The position numbers and the translations under genes are program-made. DNA of 33,222 nt from Spirogloea muscicola (Eukaryota > Streptophyta > Zygnematophyceae > Spirogloeales > Spirogloeaceae), in NCBI GenBank assembly GCA_009602725.1, contig WELB01000044.1, positions 363,251 through 396,472 on the forward strand, in the 5' to 3' direction. The notes beneath the pieces were generated by a model. That model did no database searches and was not told the origin of the DNA. It saw only the letters and a list, made by a program, of their open reading frames with translations. Below, one piece after another: positions 20,401-31,685 of this stretch (position 1 is its first letter; every line of letters starts with the position of its first letter).

Positions 20401-22588
20401 TCATATTTCTCCTTCAAACCACGAAGTATTGTGATTGCATCGTAGACACTGGGCTCTTTCACATACACTTGCTGGAAGCGTCTCTCAAAGGCGGCATCTT
20501 TTTCCACGTGCTTGCGATATTCGTCCAGTGTTGTTGCGCCGATGCAGCGCAACTGCCCTCTTGCAAGCATTGGTTTTAACAGATTTGCAGCATCCATGGA
20601 TCCCTCTGCTTTCCCTGCAATAAAAGCAGGAGGTGGAAGACTCTCGTCAGCTAGCACTTGCTATCCCCGTGCTGCAACAATATGTGAGCATTGCAAGTAC
20701 TTACTTGTGACTGAAGTACTTCGTCAGCATATGCACCTAGTGATCATGTCCAATAACCGAGCATTATCAGCAATTGTCAAGCATCCAATGGATTCAGGAG
20801 TGCCCCAACAATGTGTGCTCAGACGAAAGATTCCTTCAAGTCAATCGCACTGTTCTGTTTCAGGTCTGTCTCTCCAACAAGATACCTGAATCCTAGTGCA
20901 AAGAGCTGGGAGCACTTACCAGCTCCAAGCACCAAGTGAATCTCATCAATGAATAGAATCACTTGTCCCTTCGCTTCTTCAACCTCCTTGAGGACAGCCT
21001 TCAGTCTCTCCTCAAACTCTCCACGATACTTGGCTCCAGCAACCAAAGCTCCCATATCAAGAGCAATGACCCGTACATCGCTAAGATTGCTGTGCATGAT
21101 ACAAGGGGAAGAATCAGGCAATGTCGGCCAACAATGAAGTGACTCCCTAACAGCAAGCTGTACAATCTCCAAAGCAACTGTTACTCATTGCAAGCATGCA
21201 ACTACTTAACCTCGTTTGCACCGAGTACAAGTGATGTTCGCAATATGCATGTTTGCAATTGCATCTAAATATAGCTCCTTTGCATGCAGAGCAACGTCTC
21301 CTCAAATCTCACCTTGGCACGTCACCTCGGACAATCCGCTGAGCTAAACCCTCAACCACAGCGGTCTTGCCAACGCCAGGCTCGCCAATTAGCACGGGGT
21401 TATTCTTTGTCCTCCTCGACAAGATTCTTATTACTCTTCTTATCTCCTCGTCTCGTCCAATGACTGGATCCAGCTTGGCAGCTTCTGCGACGAGGTCTCT
21501 TCCATACTTCAGTAAGGCCTGGATAAAGCAAGCAGATGCAGTCAGCACATTGGAACTGGATACACAAGCAATACTGACAATCTGTCGCTACTGAAGCAAT
21601 GACATTATCTTTCTTTTGCTAGTATCTATAAGGCTAGCATAAGGGCTCACATGAAATACCCGTTCAGCTGCAGCAAAATGACACCTATTGTAACAGCATC
21701 ATTTCGAAGCAGCAACCACAAATTAAGCCACACTTTAAGCACCCGACTAAGGAACTTCCTAGCTTTCAGTGCCCGATCGAAGACAAGCCGACTAACATCT
21801 TCGCAGTTACACATCAATTTTTCGTCAGCTTGTTGCAATGATACTTGACCAAGCTAACATATCTGACCAGTTGACAAGGCTTCTTGAACAAGTGAAAAAC
21901 TCACCTCGAAGTTTGTATCGCCTGTAGCACTCTGCACTTTGCCTTCCTTTCCACGGACCATCTCAATGGCCTGCTTAATTCTTGCTGGACTCAGTCTAGC
22001 ATCTTTCACTGCCGCTTCCACCTGCGAGTCCTCCAAGATGGCAGAAAGCAGCAGGTCTACTGCAAGGTGGGAGTCTCCCCTCTTCTTCTGCTGGCCCTGG
22101 GCATGCCTTATTGCCTTCAGGAGGGCGCTGCTAGCTGCCGAGTGCATGGACACAAGGAACCTCGTACAGAGTCAGAGGAGCTGAACATTGCATGCGGGTG
22201 ACAGGGAACACTAGCAAAGGCTCTGCCACGAGGTGAACAGACTGTCAGCTGGACACTCTCCTTCTAAGTCGTAACTCCTCCGTTCAGGAGATATTGTTTG
22301 TAAGTGAGCTACTTCGGCTACATTGCACTGACCTGTGACTTGGTCGGGCGGTGGGTCCTGTGACGGGACCTTCTGAAGCTTCTGTAGGATCGCTGATTCC
22401 AGGCTTGGCAGAGCCTCAGGCCCTCCTCCGGCCGCCGACACCTTCTGGCGGAAGATGCCATCCTGGTCCTCGAGCAGGACCTTGGCGATGTGCAGCGGCG
22501 TGATCTGGGCGTGGCCGGACTGCTCCGCGAGGCCGTGCGCGGCCTGCAGCGCCTCGTTGGTCTTGTTGGTAAAGCTGTCGGGATTCAT
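17465..22588 (-). CDS. HSP101: HSP101/ClpB1 cytosolic disaggregase
   Basis: Twelve exons give 906 aa: 22588-22333, 22134-21905, 21518-21313, 21089-20920, 20614-20327, 20183-20002, 19756-19475, 19300-19181, 18988-18768, 18600-18321, 18162-17965, 17752-17465. Every intron is GT-AG and the frame is intact. Plant HSP101 is about 911 aa. This hexameric AAA+ chaperone threads aggregated proteins through its pore, with HSP70 partners, during heat stress. The N domain starts [23 protein letters not shown]1 has Walker A GEPGVGKT (about residues 207-214) and VILFIDE. A coiled-coil M domain follows (exons 6-7). NBD2 has Walker A GPTGVGKT (605-612) and [11 protein letters not shown]. The C-terminus is acidic (EDEMVD). 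The lack of a transit peptide, and N-terminal likeness to plant ClpB1, argue for the cytosol and nucleus, not plastid ClpB3. An ATG two codons upstream (22594) is possible. Confidence 0.96.
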
Positions 22589-23045
22589 ATGCATGGGCCG
22601 CAGCAAGCCTGGGGTTCGAACAACGCTGTTGCGGATGGCAAAGCCGGCTTAAGACTGTGCCAGGCACAGCGGGCGCGGAGAGGGGAGCGCTGGCGCTGTC
22701 GCGGCGGCGGCGGCGCGGGTGGGGGCCCTCGGGCGTTGTGAATGTGAATCTGAGCTGACATGCGGCCGCTCCGGCTGCCTGAAAGGCAAGTGTGCCCAGG
22801 TGGCTCACGCCGGGGCCAGGTTTGGCGGCGCGGCCAAAATTGGCGCCGCAGTCCCCCGGCGGATCTCCGCCAGGGGCTTGTGGCGCCTCCAGATCTGGCG
22901 GGCTGCCTCCAGAGTAGCTGGAGTTGGCAAAAGCAAGCCCCCCCCACTCCCGAGGCCGAGAGGACACGCGGCGCCTCTGGAACAGTCGTGAGCTCCCGCG
23001 AAGCGTCGCGTACCCCGCCCGGTGATACTTCATTTCCGGCATAGT

Positions 23046-23055
23046 TTTCCGGAAG
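23046..23055 (-). promoter_or_regulatory. Candidate heat shock element upstream of HSP101
   Basis: TTTCCGGAAG contains the palindrome nTTCnnGAAn, the two-unit core of a heat shock element. It lies about 460 bases upstream of the HSP101 start codon. Neighbouring five-base units do not match, so it is a minimal element. HSP101 genes are commonly driven by heat shock factors, which makes the placement sensible. The motif alone could occur by chance. Confidence 0.4.
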
Positions 23056-23096
23056 CCAGCTAGTCTGTCGGAGTTGAGGCTCCTCACTCGTAATTA

Positions 23097-23246
23097 CTGA
23101 GTAGGTCCATCCTCCCCCGTTCTGCAACAGCCTCTTCAGGCCCCTTTGTAGCTGCTTAGCTCGTACTTTGGCCCCTTCTTACCTTGTCAATTCTTTTCGG
23201 GCTGGCTTCTCACAGCCCTTGCCCCCATTGGGAGAGCCACTTCTTC
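23097..23246 (+). repeat. Interspersed hairpin repeat, long reference copy
   Basis: The block order is GAGTAGGTCCATCCTCCCCC, GTTCTG, TTTGGCCCCTTCTTACCTTG, the core GGGCTGGCTTCTCACAGCCC, and TTGCCCCCATTGGGAGAGCC. The core can fold as a six-base stem (GGGCTG/CAGCCC) with an eight-base loop. The inverted copy at 8270-8440 matches from end to end. No ORF or obvious RNA polymerase III boxes were seen, so a MITE-like or SINE-like identity is undecided. Confidence 0.75.
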
Positions 23247-23252
23247 ATTCAT

Positions 23253-23290
23253 ATTCTGGGCTGGCCACTCACAACCATCGCCCTCTCTTT
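23253..23290 (+). repeat. Interspersed hairpin repeat, core fragment
   Basis: It reads TTCTGGGCTGGCCACTCACA then ACCATCGCCC immediately after the copy ending at 23246. It is a second, degenerate core in direct orientation. Confidence 0.5.
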
Positions 23291-23590
23291 CTGCTACTGG
23301 TAAAATTGGAAGATCTTTTTAATGTTGAGGCCGGTGGCCTTGGTCAGAATGCGCCCAGCACGCTATTGAAGGGCCTGCAAGAGAATGGCCAAAGCACACT
23401 GACCTTGCAAAACTGAATGAGCTGTTTCGTTTCAAAGGGCAAAGGAAAGGAAAATGGCTCATCAAAGGGGCGTGGGCTTTGAAAACCCAGTTCAAACAGA
23501 GCTGTTTCTCAAAAAGAAAGGGCAAGGTGTGAAGGGGCTGAAAGGGAGGGCACAAGACGGGGCTATACCAAGCGAACCTCCAGAATGATA

Positions 23591-23667
23591 AGGAAGTGGC
23601 TCTCCCAAAGTGGGCAAGGGCTATGAACAGCCAGCCCGAAAGGCATTGACAAGGTTCAAATGGGCCA
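23591..23667 (-). repeat. Interspersed hairpin repeat (inverted)
   Basis: Its reverse complement reads GGCCCATTTGAACCTTGTCA, CTTTCGGGCTGGCTGTTCAT, AGCCCTTGCCCACTTTGGGA and GAGCCACTTCCT. It matches the copy at 23167-23246 over about 75 bases in opposite orientation. The two copies therefore form inverted arms around about 345 bases of unique sequence. Confidence 0.7.
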
Positions 23668-24375
23668 AGAGGCGCTTTGAGTAGGAGAATTAGGGTAGCA
23701 TGGCGAATGCACGGCTGGAGGGGGCTTAGCACCAACGAGGGAGCGGCATACAGAGGAGACGCTCGTCCAGGGGGGATATAGCAGATATAAGTTGGACAAG
23801 CTAACCTGGGGGCCGGAGCACTGCCACAGAAGCCGGTTGCCTTGCTCAGGGCGCGCCCAGCTCGATGGAGTGCAAGGGCCTGCGAGCGCTGCAGGCTTTG
23901 CAGCGGAAGCTGCAAGCCTTTGCATGGAAGATGAACTTGCAATATGCTGGTACTCCGCAATCTGCCCCCTGACAGCGCGTGGGGGTCGGTGCTTCGACCT
24001 CCTCGAGCCGCTTACACAACGAGCGGTGACTCAACGGCACCGTCAGTGACTAGTGGTCATTGAGTGGCAATTTGTGATGGCTACTTGTACTTTGAAGCGA
24101 CTTGCGCTCGTGTCGGCCTTCCCCTTCCAAATTGGGGGCTCCTATGACAATCGTGCATCGTGCAACAGCCCAAGAGGAGCGCAAGAACGAGAAGCAGTAG
24201 AAAGAACTCCCCCGGGGAGACCGCTTTGTGCACCATGGACAACTATGGCGGCTTCGAAGACAAGTGGTCCTACCACCGGCGTCTTGCTCGGCAGGTCTCA
24301 GCGCAGCCATTGTTGGGGCCAGCTGGGCGGACCAGTGTCCCGCAAGCCTTCTTATGGTGCTAAACACAAAACGAA

Positions 24376-24405
24376 CAAGTGGCTCTCCCAAACGGGGCAA
24401 GGGCT
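24376..24405 (-). repeat. Interspersed hairpin repeat, end fragment (inverted)
   Basis: It reads AAGTGGCTCTCCCAAACGGG then GCAAGGGCT. This is the complement of the family's AGCCCTTGCCCC-ATTGGGAGAGCCACTT end. The hairpin arm is lost beyond it. Confidence 0.5.
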
Positions 24406-24448
24406 AAAAGGTTGCGGCTCTCGCACTTCTCGCTGAGCCGGCATTGCT

Positions 24449-24500
24449 TGCAGGCTCTTGGGCTGGCCTCGTACAGCCATCGCCTTCCATTGGAAGAGAT
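24449..24500 (+). repeat. Interspersed hairpin repeat, degenerate copy
   Basis: It reads CTTGGGCTGGCCTCGTACAG, then CCATCGCCTTCCATTGGAAG. This is the core plus the GCC..ATTGGGAG block of the family, with substitutions. It forms an outward-facing pair with the fragment at 24376-24405. Confidence 0.5.
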
Positions 24501-24633
24501 GTTTTGAAGAGCTTACTTCTTGTAGGCCCGGCTTTGGCCTCTCCTTTCAAGTCATGCGCACCGCGCGCGCGCCTTCTCCGCCCACCGAACGTCAGCCCCA
24601 AGTGGGACAAGCCCGTCTCCTCATCCCACGGGG

Positions 24634-26350
24634 ATGGTCGGCTCGCTCGCGATCCCCACCCCGTGCACCTGCGGCGACCGCGTTGCCCCGCGCCAGCAGC
24701 TCGCCGCGCCGCCGGGGCGATGCTCGCGCCCGCCGCCGCCGCCGNCGCCGCCGCCGCTGCCGCCGTGGTTGCAGCCGCCGCGCCAGCTTGCTGCCCGGAA
24801 TGCGCGCCTTGGCTGGCTGCAGGCCGATCAGCCGTCGCCGGCTACCGCCAGCTCCAGCTGCAGCGTGATCCACTCGGGACGGCCGTCGTGCTTGATCGGG
24901 CCGTCTGGCCCGGCTTCGGCGCCACGGCGACCAGCTGCACTTGGTGCAGAAGGAGATAGCTGCCAGGCTGCTGTCCACCTCGTTGCTGAGCACCGTAAGA
25001 GCAGCTGCCTTCCCCATGGCTGCTGTATTCGCTGGGGCCAGCAGCTCCCTCATGTCCGCCTGTGCTCGCCAGGGCGTAGAGCCGCGATCAGCTGCACTGT
25101 GACCGCTCTTGCTGGGCGGCTGATGAAGCCGCGCCTCTGTCTGACTCGTCTGTGCAGTGCCAATATGACCTGATTGCACCCACGCCTCAGCTCTCTCAGC
25201 CCGGCGCCTCATTGCCATCTAAGAGGGCTACTTATGTCATAGTGGAGTCGAGCCAGTGAGACGTCCAGCGCGTCTCCGACGAAGACGATGTTAGGGGCAA
25301 AGTGAGCCAGGTGCCTTATGGTGAGCGGCCCATGGCCATGGATTGTGCAGCACAGAGCCCCTGCGACGGCCGCGCCAGGACTGCCAATGGGCCTCCCTCT
25401 GGCAGCCCAACAAAGACGGGCTCGATCGCCACAATTCTGAGTCGGTACCTATTTTTTGAGAATCACTTTCATCCTGGCGGTGGCACTCGTAGCGAGCATA
25501 GCAAGGTGCTGGGTCTGAGCTCGCTGCTCGTGGAGCCAAGAGTCTGCGGCGCCAGTGCTCTCCTGCGTGATGCATCTGTGCGGGAGGAGCACTTTGGACA
25601 GCTGCGTCATGGCGTACAGAAGGAGGAAACCGGCTGCAGGGCGGCTCAACAGCAGGCCCTGGACCAGCTATCACCTCAAGGTGACCCTGCTCGGAAGATG
25701 AGAAACCTGGCAGCTTCAGCTATGGCTGGGGACAGCCGACGTGGACTTGTACAACTTGAGACAAGCACGGACAAGGTGGGGCCATCCATCAACTGCCCGT
25801 TGCCTCATGTCAAGCCACTTTAGCAGCCGGCTGTTGTCTGCAATATCTCTGTTGCCAGAGGGAGAGGCTTCTGAGAGCACCCAGATGTAAGCGGTCCCAG
25901 ACAATGTAGTTGATGCCCATGCTGTTGGACAAAGAAAGCTGCACTTGATGGAGATTGATATGATGCTTGATTATTTATGTGAGTGCAGGAGCCGAGGGAC
26001 AGAGTCAAGTTTGCCCGCAGAGGGGCTAGAGTCACTGGAGATGCTCGCACGCCAGCCTTGGGACAGAGCTCTGAGAGTTGCACCGAGGTGCAGTGTTCCT
26101 GTGAGGACCTGGCCAAGGCAACAGCAATAGGAGGAAGTACCTACTGCAAGCCTCGGCAGGCAAGTCTACCCCAGGAGGAGGTAGTCCACTGCAAGATAGC
26201 TGGTGGGCTTCAGGAAGAGGTGTCCTGCCGATGAAAGCATCCCACCACTTAGCAGCCCTCAATGTCCCCTTATTCTTAGAAGGGTCAAAGTGCAGGACAC
26301 CCTGTACTTCACAGCAGCAGACATGTTTCTTCGCAAGCTCGCCAAGCGCG
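24634..26350 (+). CDS. Candidate 5' exons of the coiled-coil gene (unresolved)
   Basis: Several plus-strand blocks look coding but could not be joined. A GC-rich ATG region at about 24634-24960 (Ala/Pro-rich, with an N at 24745) is one; a block reading GDQLHLVQKEIAARLLSTS at about 24930-24990 is another. Others are DVQRVSDEDDVRGKVSQ ending at a CAG|GTGCCT donor near 25310, HFGQLRHGVQKEETGCRAAQ with following QQALDQLSPQ at about 25590-25680, SCTEVQCSCEDLAKATA at about 26075-26125, and DTLYFTAADMFLRKLAKRG at about 26300-26350. Their order and strand agree with the coiled-coil gene starting at 26497, so they are probably its 5' exons. A minus-strand ORF over 24592-25218 competes with the first block. 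Confidence 0.3.
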
Positions 26351-26496
26351 GTTGTATTCTTGCTTACATGCATGCCAGATTATCCATGACTTTGTCATAT
26401 CATGAAAGGCTACTTGCTGCTTGAATCTTGAATGTGTCTGTGGTAGCTTCTCGAGGCAGAAATACGGTTCTTATTACAGCTGATGTCCTTGAGTAG

Positions 26497-29400
26497 GTGC
26501 AAAATGACAACACCGAGGTTCTCAAGACCAACGGCCAGCTGGAATCATCACTTCTAAGACTTAAAGTGCTAAAAGTATTGGTCGATGCCACAGCAACGAG
26601 GGGTGCTTCTTGGCAGGCATGGGCGTGGCCAGGCACTCTTTACTCATATGTCATTCAAGAAAGCACTTCACATGTGTCATTCTTCTGTTCAAGACGGTTC
26701 TGCACTCTGAGGTCATGGGCTTTCTGAGTCAATGACCAATGTAGCACAACCCTAAATATCCTGTGCAGCAGGTGCTTCATGTCCTGACTCTGTTCTCGTC
26801 TGTCATCTCTTATGCAGATGCAGTCATTCGTAAAAGCAGTCCTCAGATATCTATCTGTGTCTAAGTTTTTCGATAACAAAGACAACCAAGAGGAGTGGAG
26901 ACTACCAGGAGCCGCGGAGAATTGGCCTGAAGCCGTGGAGAATGTTGGAGACGCGCTGGCCATTGCAAGCACTGTGCTCAATGGGTTGGCTGAGTATCAC
27001 AGGGCCTTGGTGGATAGCGAGGAAGAAAAAGGAGCTCTGTTGGAGAGCATAGCAAAGTGGCAGATGCGAGCAATGGCTGCTGAAGCACGGGAGGGCTTTA
27101 GCCAGCAGCATCTCCTTAAGTACGACAGCGAACTTGCAGAACTCAGGGCACAAGCAGCACGCATGGGCGAGCAGGCGGGCAGTGCACTGGAACTCATTGC
27201 AAGGCATGAGCTGGACGATGCGAAGCTTCAGTCTTCAGTGCACCATTTGCAAGGGGAAGTGCAGCAGCAGGAAAGCACGCTAGCGAGAACTTCTGCTGAC
27301 TTACTGGCTGTGCGACAGGAACTTGAAGCCAGCAGGCATACATTAGCATATAAGGACCAGATTATAGCACAGCTGAGAGAAGATCTGCGTAACGAGCACA
27401 GCGTGCGCACAGATGCTGTTCAACAAGCACAGGCTGCGCAAGCAGAGTCCGCAAGGCTGGGAGCTGTTGTCGTGGACGCAGCTTCAAGGCATGCCCAGGC
27501 AACCGAAGCTGGGTGTATTCTGGGCCAAGCAGAAGCTGCTGCAAGGGAGGAGAACATTCAGTTGGAAGAGCAAGTCCAGACATTGTCTACAGCTGCTGGT
27601 GAATGTGAGCGGCGGTTGGCAGGTGCAGCTGCTGAGCTGAGCACGGCTGAATTGGAGATTGCAGCCGCAAGTTCAAACATGTCTGCAGGCAAGGCCCGTC
27701 GGGATGCTGTGCAGCAGGAGCTGGAGGCAGCCAAGGTCGCGCTTAGCAGCAGCCAGGCTTCAGTGGTGAGCCTCAGATGCCAGCTTGCGGACCAGTGCCA
27801 GGAGCTGCTTCACGTGAAGGCCGCCCTCGATGAGAAAACACGGACAGTGCAGTCGCTGGAGGGCGTGCTAACGGAGAAGTCCAAGGATCTGGACGCAGCC
27901 AAGCTGGCGCTGGAGGCCAGCCGGGCGTCTGTCATGGGTCTCGAAGGGGCCCTCGTAGACAGGTCCCGGGAGCTGAGGAAGGCTAGGCAAGACGCTGAGC
28001 TCCGGCAGGACAGCACGAGGAGCCTCGAGAAGCTCCTGAAGGCCACTGCAGATGATGCTGAGGCGGCCAAGCGAGAGTTCCTCGCATGCAAGGAGCAAGC
28101 TGCAGGATTGAGAGAGTTGCTGGATGCCGCAGCTGTCCGCCGTGATGAACTTGATCGGCTTCTGGGCGAGAGGACGTCAAAGCTGCGGGAGACAGAGGCT
28201 GCAGCTGCCCATCTGATGTCGGGGATGACAGCCTCTGAGCGTGCTCTTGCTGAGGCCGCCCACGAGCTCGAGGAGAAGCGGGACGACCTGCGCGCAAGCA
28301 GGCTGCACACTGACAAGGTGGAGAGCGTGCTGGCGGAAGCCCGGCAGGATGTGGAGTGTGCACTGCAGGAAGTCGAGGCGGGGAGAGAGCACATTGCAGA
28401 GCTGCAGCAGCGGCTCTTTGAAAGCCAGCATCTGGCAATTGAGGTTCAGGAAGACCTCCGCAGCTGTCGGGCTTGCTGTGCTTCAATGGAGGATGCCATC
28501 GTAGAAGGCAAGCAAGCCACGGTTGCCGCTCAGCAGCATGCACAGGAGCTTGAGAAAGAGCTGCTTGACTGCCAAGGTGTCGTAAGCAACATGCGGTTAG
28601 ACGGAGATGCAGCTCACAGGACCATCAAAGCAAGTGAAGTGCAGCTGGCAGAGATGGAGTCGCTGCTGGTTCTTACAACCGACGTGCTGAAGCAGGAGAG
28701 GGACCACTTAGTGGATGACTTGACCGAAGCCAAGAACCAATGCACATCAGCCAGGAGAGACTTTGCTTCTCTGAAAGCAGAATCCATGACTGAAGCAACG
28801 TAGGTCACCCATACCTTCTTGAGCTGACATCAAAGCGGCAATGTTAAGCTTGTACTTAACAGCTGCAGCAGATGATATGTGTGGTGCTCATAGTACATAG
28901 TCATGAAGCTTACCTGCTTCATGTGGTCTATGGAAGTGATTGGCAAAGACTAGTAGCTGCTCCTGCAGGGTCTTGTTTGAGTACATGTACGGGTAGGCTA
29001 CAATATGCTCAATAAGCTTCTTGTATTTGCTACTTGCCAGAGTGGTAGAGTGGAGCCGGGCTTCGCTATACGAGAGGGCATCATCGAAGCTAACCAGCAT
29101 AAAGGACGTGCAACAAGAGCTCAACGTTCTTGAGGGCAGGAGATGGCAAGCAGAGCAGTCACAGATTTTCCATCAGCAAGAAGTCTTACGTGACCGCTTA
29201 TCTCTAGAAGTGGCCATCACCAAGCTGGAGGAATCACTACAAAGTTTACAAGGCAATCTACAGGGATCTGCAGATCAGGTCAGAGGATAGCATACAGGTT
29301 GCATTGTGTAGTCAACGGTCTGCTCATGCTAGCTATCACGAAGTGTACATTTAGTGCTGCGGGTAGCAGCCAGCACCACTTCTCTTTGCCATGACCAGGC

Positions 29401-31193
29401 ATGCTGTGCACTGCAAAGTTCCTATCATGGAAGCTGAATGTTGTCCAAGTGTTGATTTCTATTGAGTGCAGTTGCAAGCCTCATGTAGGTCTGCGGAGCA
29501 GCGCATATCACAACTCAAAAGCAGCATTCAGGACATGGAGTCAGCTTATCCGGCAGCCTTGCTTCTCGATGAGGAGCTGGTATGCCACTGCACTCAACTT
29601 GGGCACAACTTGATAGCTGAGGGCTAGCTTTCTTGACATCACAACAATTACTGTTTGCTTCATATGCGCTCTTTGTGTTTCGTATGTATTGGGAACTGCG
29701 CAATGTTGTCTCTTCCTTTCTCTACTTTATTCTTCACTCTGGTGCCTAGCTCAGCAGCCACGGATTCATGGTCGAAAACTGCTGCCAAGAGCAGTCTGAG
29801 GTTCTCCCAAGATGATACACCATATATATCGAGTCTCTATGATGCTTATTGCTTGATTTGAATGAAACGTTGTGCAGGAGGACAGCTTCAGGAGGCTGAG
29901 AACGAAGCTCAGTGTTGAGAAGGAATGTCTCCTTGACATGGTGCACCATGGGCACATTATCACAGTTCTAACACAAAGTGACGAGGATCACACGGGATGG
30001 AGAGATGTAAGTTGCAAGTCAATGACACACTTCCTGATAGAAACAGGAACGATCTGTTAATCCACCGCAGGTGCTGAATATGGCACTGAAAGGTAACATG
30101 ATGATCTGCACTCTCATGAGCAGGTTGAGACATCTACTTATTGTGGACCACATGACTGCGTTAATGAAGAAGAGGTATGCCATGGCATCTGGATGGCTAT
30201 CCCCTGTCATGGTCATCTCCTGTTGATCAACATGAAGCCTTTGTTGAGTTGTGAAGGCTTCAAGGATCACTTCACTGCTTCTGCTCCTGGAGTCGATCAA
30301 TTGCATTCGCCTTAAAGAATGGCATTGAAATGTCAAGTATTGCAGGATGTACAGGCTTCGTGGAACAATCAGGAGTTGGTGGATGATGTGGATGCTCGTG
30401 CCTTGTTGCAGCGCGCTGAGCAACTGCTGACTGACGCCTACAAGTTGATCAGGTCCGAGTACAAATGTCAGTCATTTACGTAATACATAGCCAATCAGGT
30501 CCCACTTACAGAGGTTTTCGAAGCAGAACAAAACAGAAGAAAAGCTAAACTCTCAGTAAAATGTATTGCCATGCTTTCGATGCCCACCTTTCAAAGGTAG
30601 AGAGTCTTTCACCACTTCATGAGAACCCTTAAAGAGTCAAACAGATGAAGGCATCTATCTTCTGTGTGTTGAGATTGGTTCTGATTGCATCTGTGTAAGT
30701 CTTCTGACAGTGTATCAACATGCATTGCAGATGCAATGTGGGCAACACTGCAGCTGAGCCTAGGTGCACAGGGCACTGTGACCAGCAGGCCTTTGACGAA
30801 ATGCATTGCGGAAAGCCTAGGCTCTTGCATTTGCAAGCCGAAGACACCACTGCTGGCGATCCGCAGGCCTGCCATGCGGAGGCAGATCAGCTCCTTCACG
30901 GAATTGGTGGTGCCCAAGATCATGACAGAAGAGCTACGGGCACCATGCGTAACACAATCACAACACCACGTACCTCTTTCCTCTGGAGGTGGCAGCGCAG
31001 TACAATAACTGGCCCTGCTGGACAGCAACCAGCGCAGCGAGGCCTTGCATATTGTCGGCCTGGCACACACCAAATGCAGGGCATGTCTTTGTCGCAGCTT
31101 CCGTTCTGTGCAAGCTTCATCTCGCTGTGGGCGTGCTTGGTTGCCATGCTGTATACGTACTCAGAGCTTACACAGTGGCGCCCATCTCATTGA
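26497..31193 (+). CDS. Large coiled-coil protein with predicted C-terminal membrane anchor
   Basis: Phase-consistent exons: 26497-26565 (end uncertain), 26818-28799, 29041-29278, 29472-29579, 29878-30006, 30346-30452, 30731-31193. From 26818 onward they encode about 1,008 aa. The long exon is almost wholly heptad-rich helix, with repeated A/L/E/Q/R segments such as LEGVLTEKSKDLDAAKLALE and LEEKRDDLRASRLHTDKVES. The next exons continue the coil (ISQLKSSIQDMESAY). The last exon is less helical and ends in one hydrophobic stretch, FCASFISLWACLVAMLY, followed by a short polar tail ending WRPSH. That layout fits a tail-anchored tether such as a golgin or a nuclear-envelope/KASH-like protein; no family is recognised. 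If the donor at 30452 were not used, the protein would stop at 30483 without the anchor. The 5' end is incomplete. Confidence 0.6.
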
Positions 31194-31685
31194 TCTACCC
31201 AGCTCGTATAGCAGACCTCTGTCATTGAGTAGTCAGTAGCTGTGAGTCCTTCTAATCGCCATTTGTGCTCATTTGTGCTGTCACCTGCTTTCAGAAGCAG
31301 TCATATCAGTAAGCAGTCAGCAGCTATTATAGCCTCCAAGGCATTTTCAAAGCCGTCATTATTGGTTCCGTATGCCAGGCCCCAGTTATGCGAGAGGACC
31401 TGAGTTATACTCCAGTGCTATATCTATGGCAGGCAGGCCACACAATGCTGTAGCTCGTAGAAAGTTCTTTGGCGCTTCATTGTTATTACAGCACATGCAG
31501 CCCACACACTCGCTGCCCCACTGCCCCACTGCATTCTGGAACCATTGTTCCTTACAATTATTTGTGGCATGTTGTAAGCCCTAGCAGAGGTTGTGTTGCT
31601 CATTGGCTAGTTTCTTTTCAAAGTACATCGTTGGTAGGCTACTAAGTGAATAAGGTTCTGCAACTGACAAACCCACATCAATTTT
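31194..31685. other. Convergent intergenic region
   Basis: About 490 bases separate the stop of the coiled-coil gene (plus) from the stop of the PPR-like gene (minus). Only short ORFs occur. A minus-strand TGTAA lies at 31551-31555, about 130 bases past the PPR-like stop, and could be a polyadenylation signal. Confidence 0.45.

Larger units (their letters stand above)
22589..24633. other. Intergenic: HSP101 promoter and repeat cluster
   Basis: Bases 22589-23050 are GC-rich and probably hold the HSP101 5' UTR and promoter. From 23097 to about 24510 the region carries several copies of the interspersed hairpin repeat in both orientations. No convincing coding exon was seen on either strand. 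Confidence 0.5.

Noticed and set aside
22416-23127. Minus-strand ORFs of 180-223 codons over the HSP101 first exon
   Set aside because: Shadows of the HSP101 N-domain exon in other frames, extended by GC-rich sequence.
27810-28543. Minus-strand ORFs of up to 194 codons inside the coiled-coil exon
   Set aside because: Antisense shadows of the heptad-rich coding strand; Ser/Ala/Arg-rich with no features.
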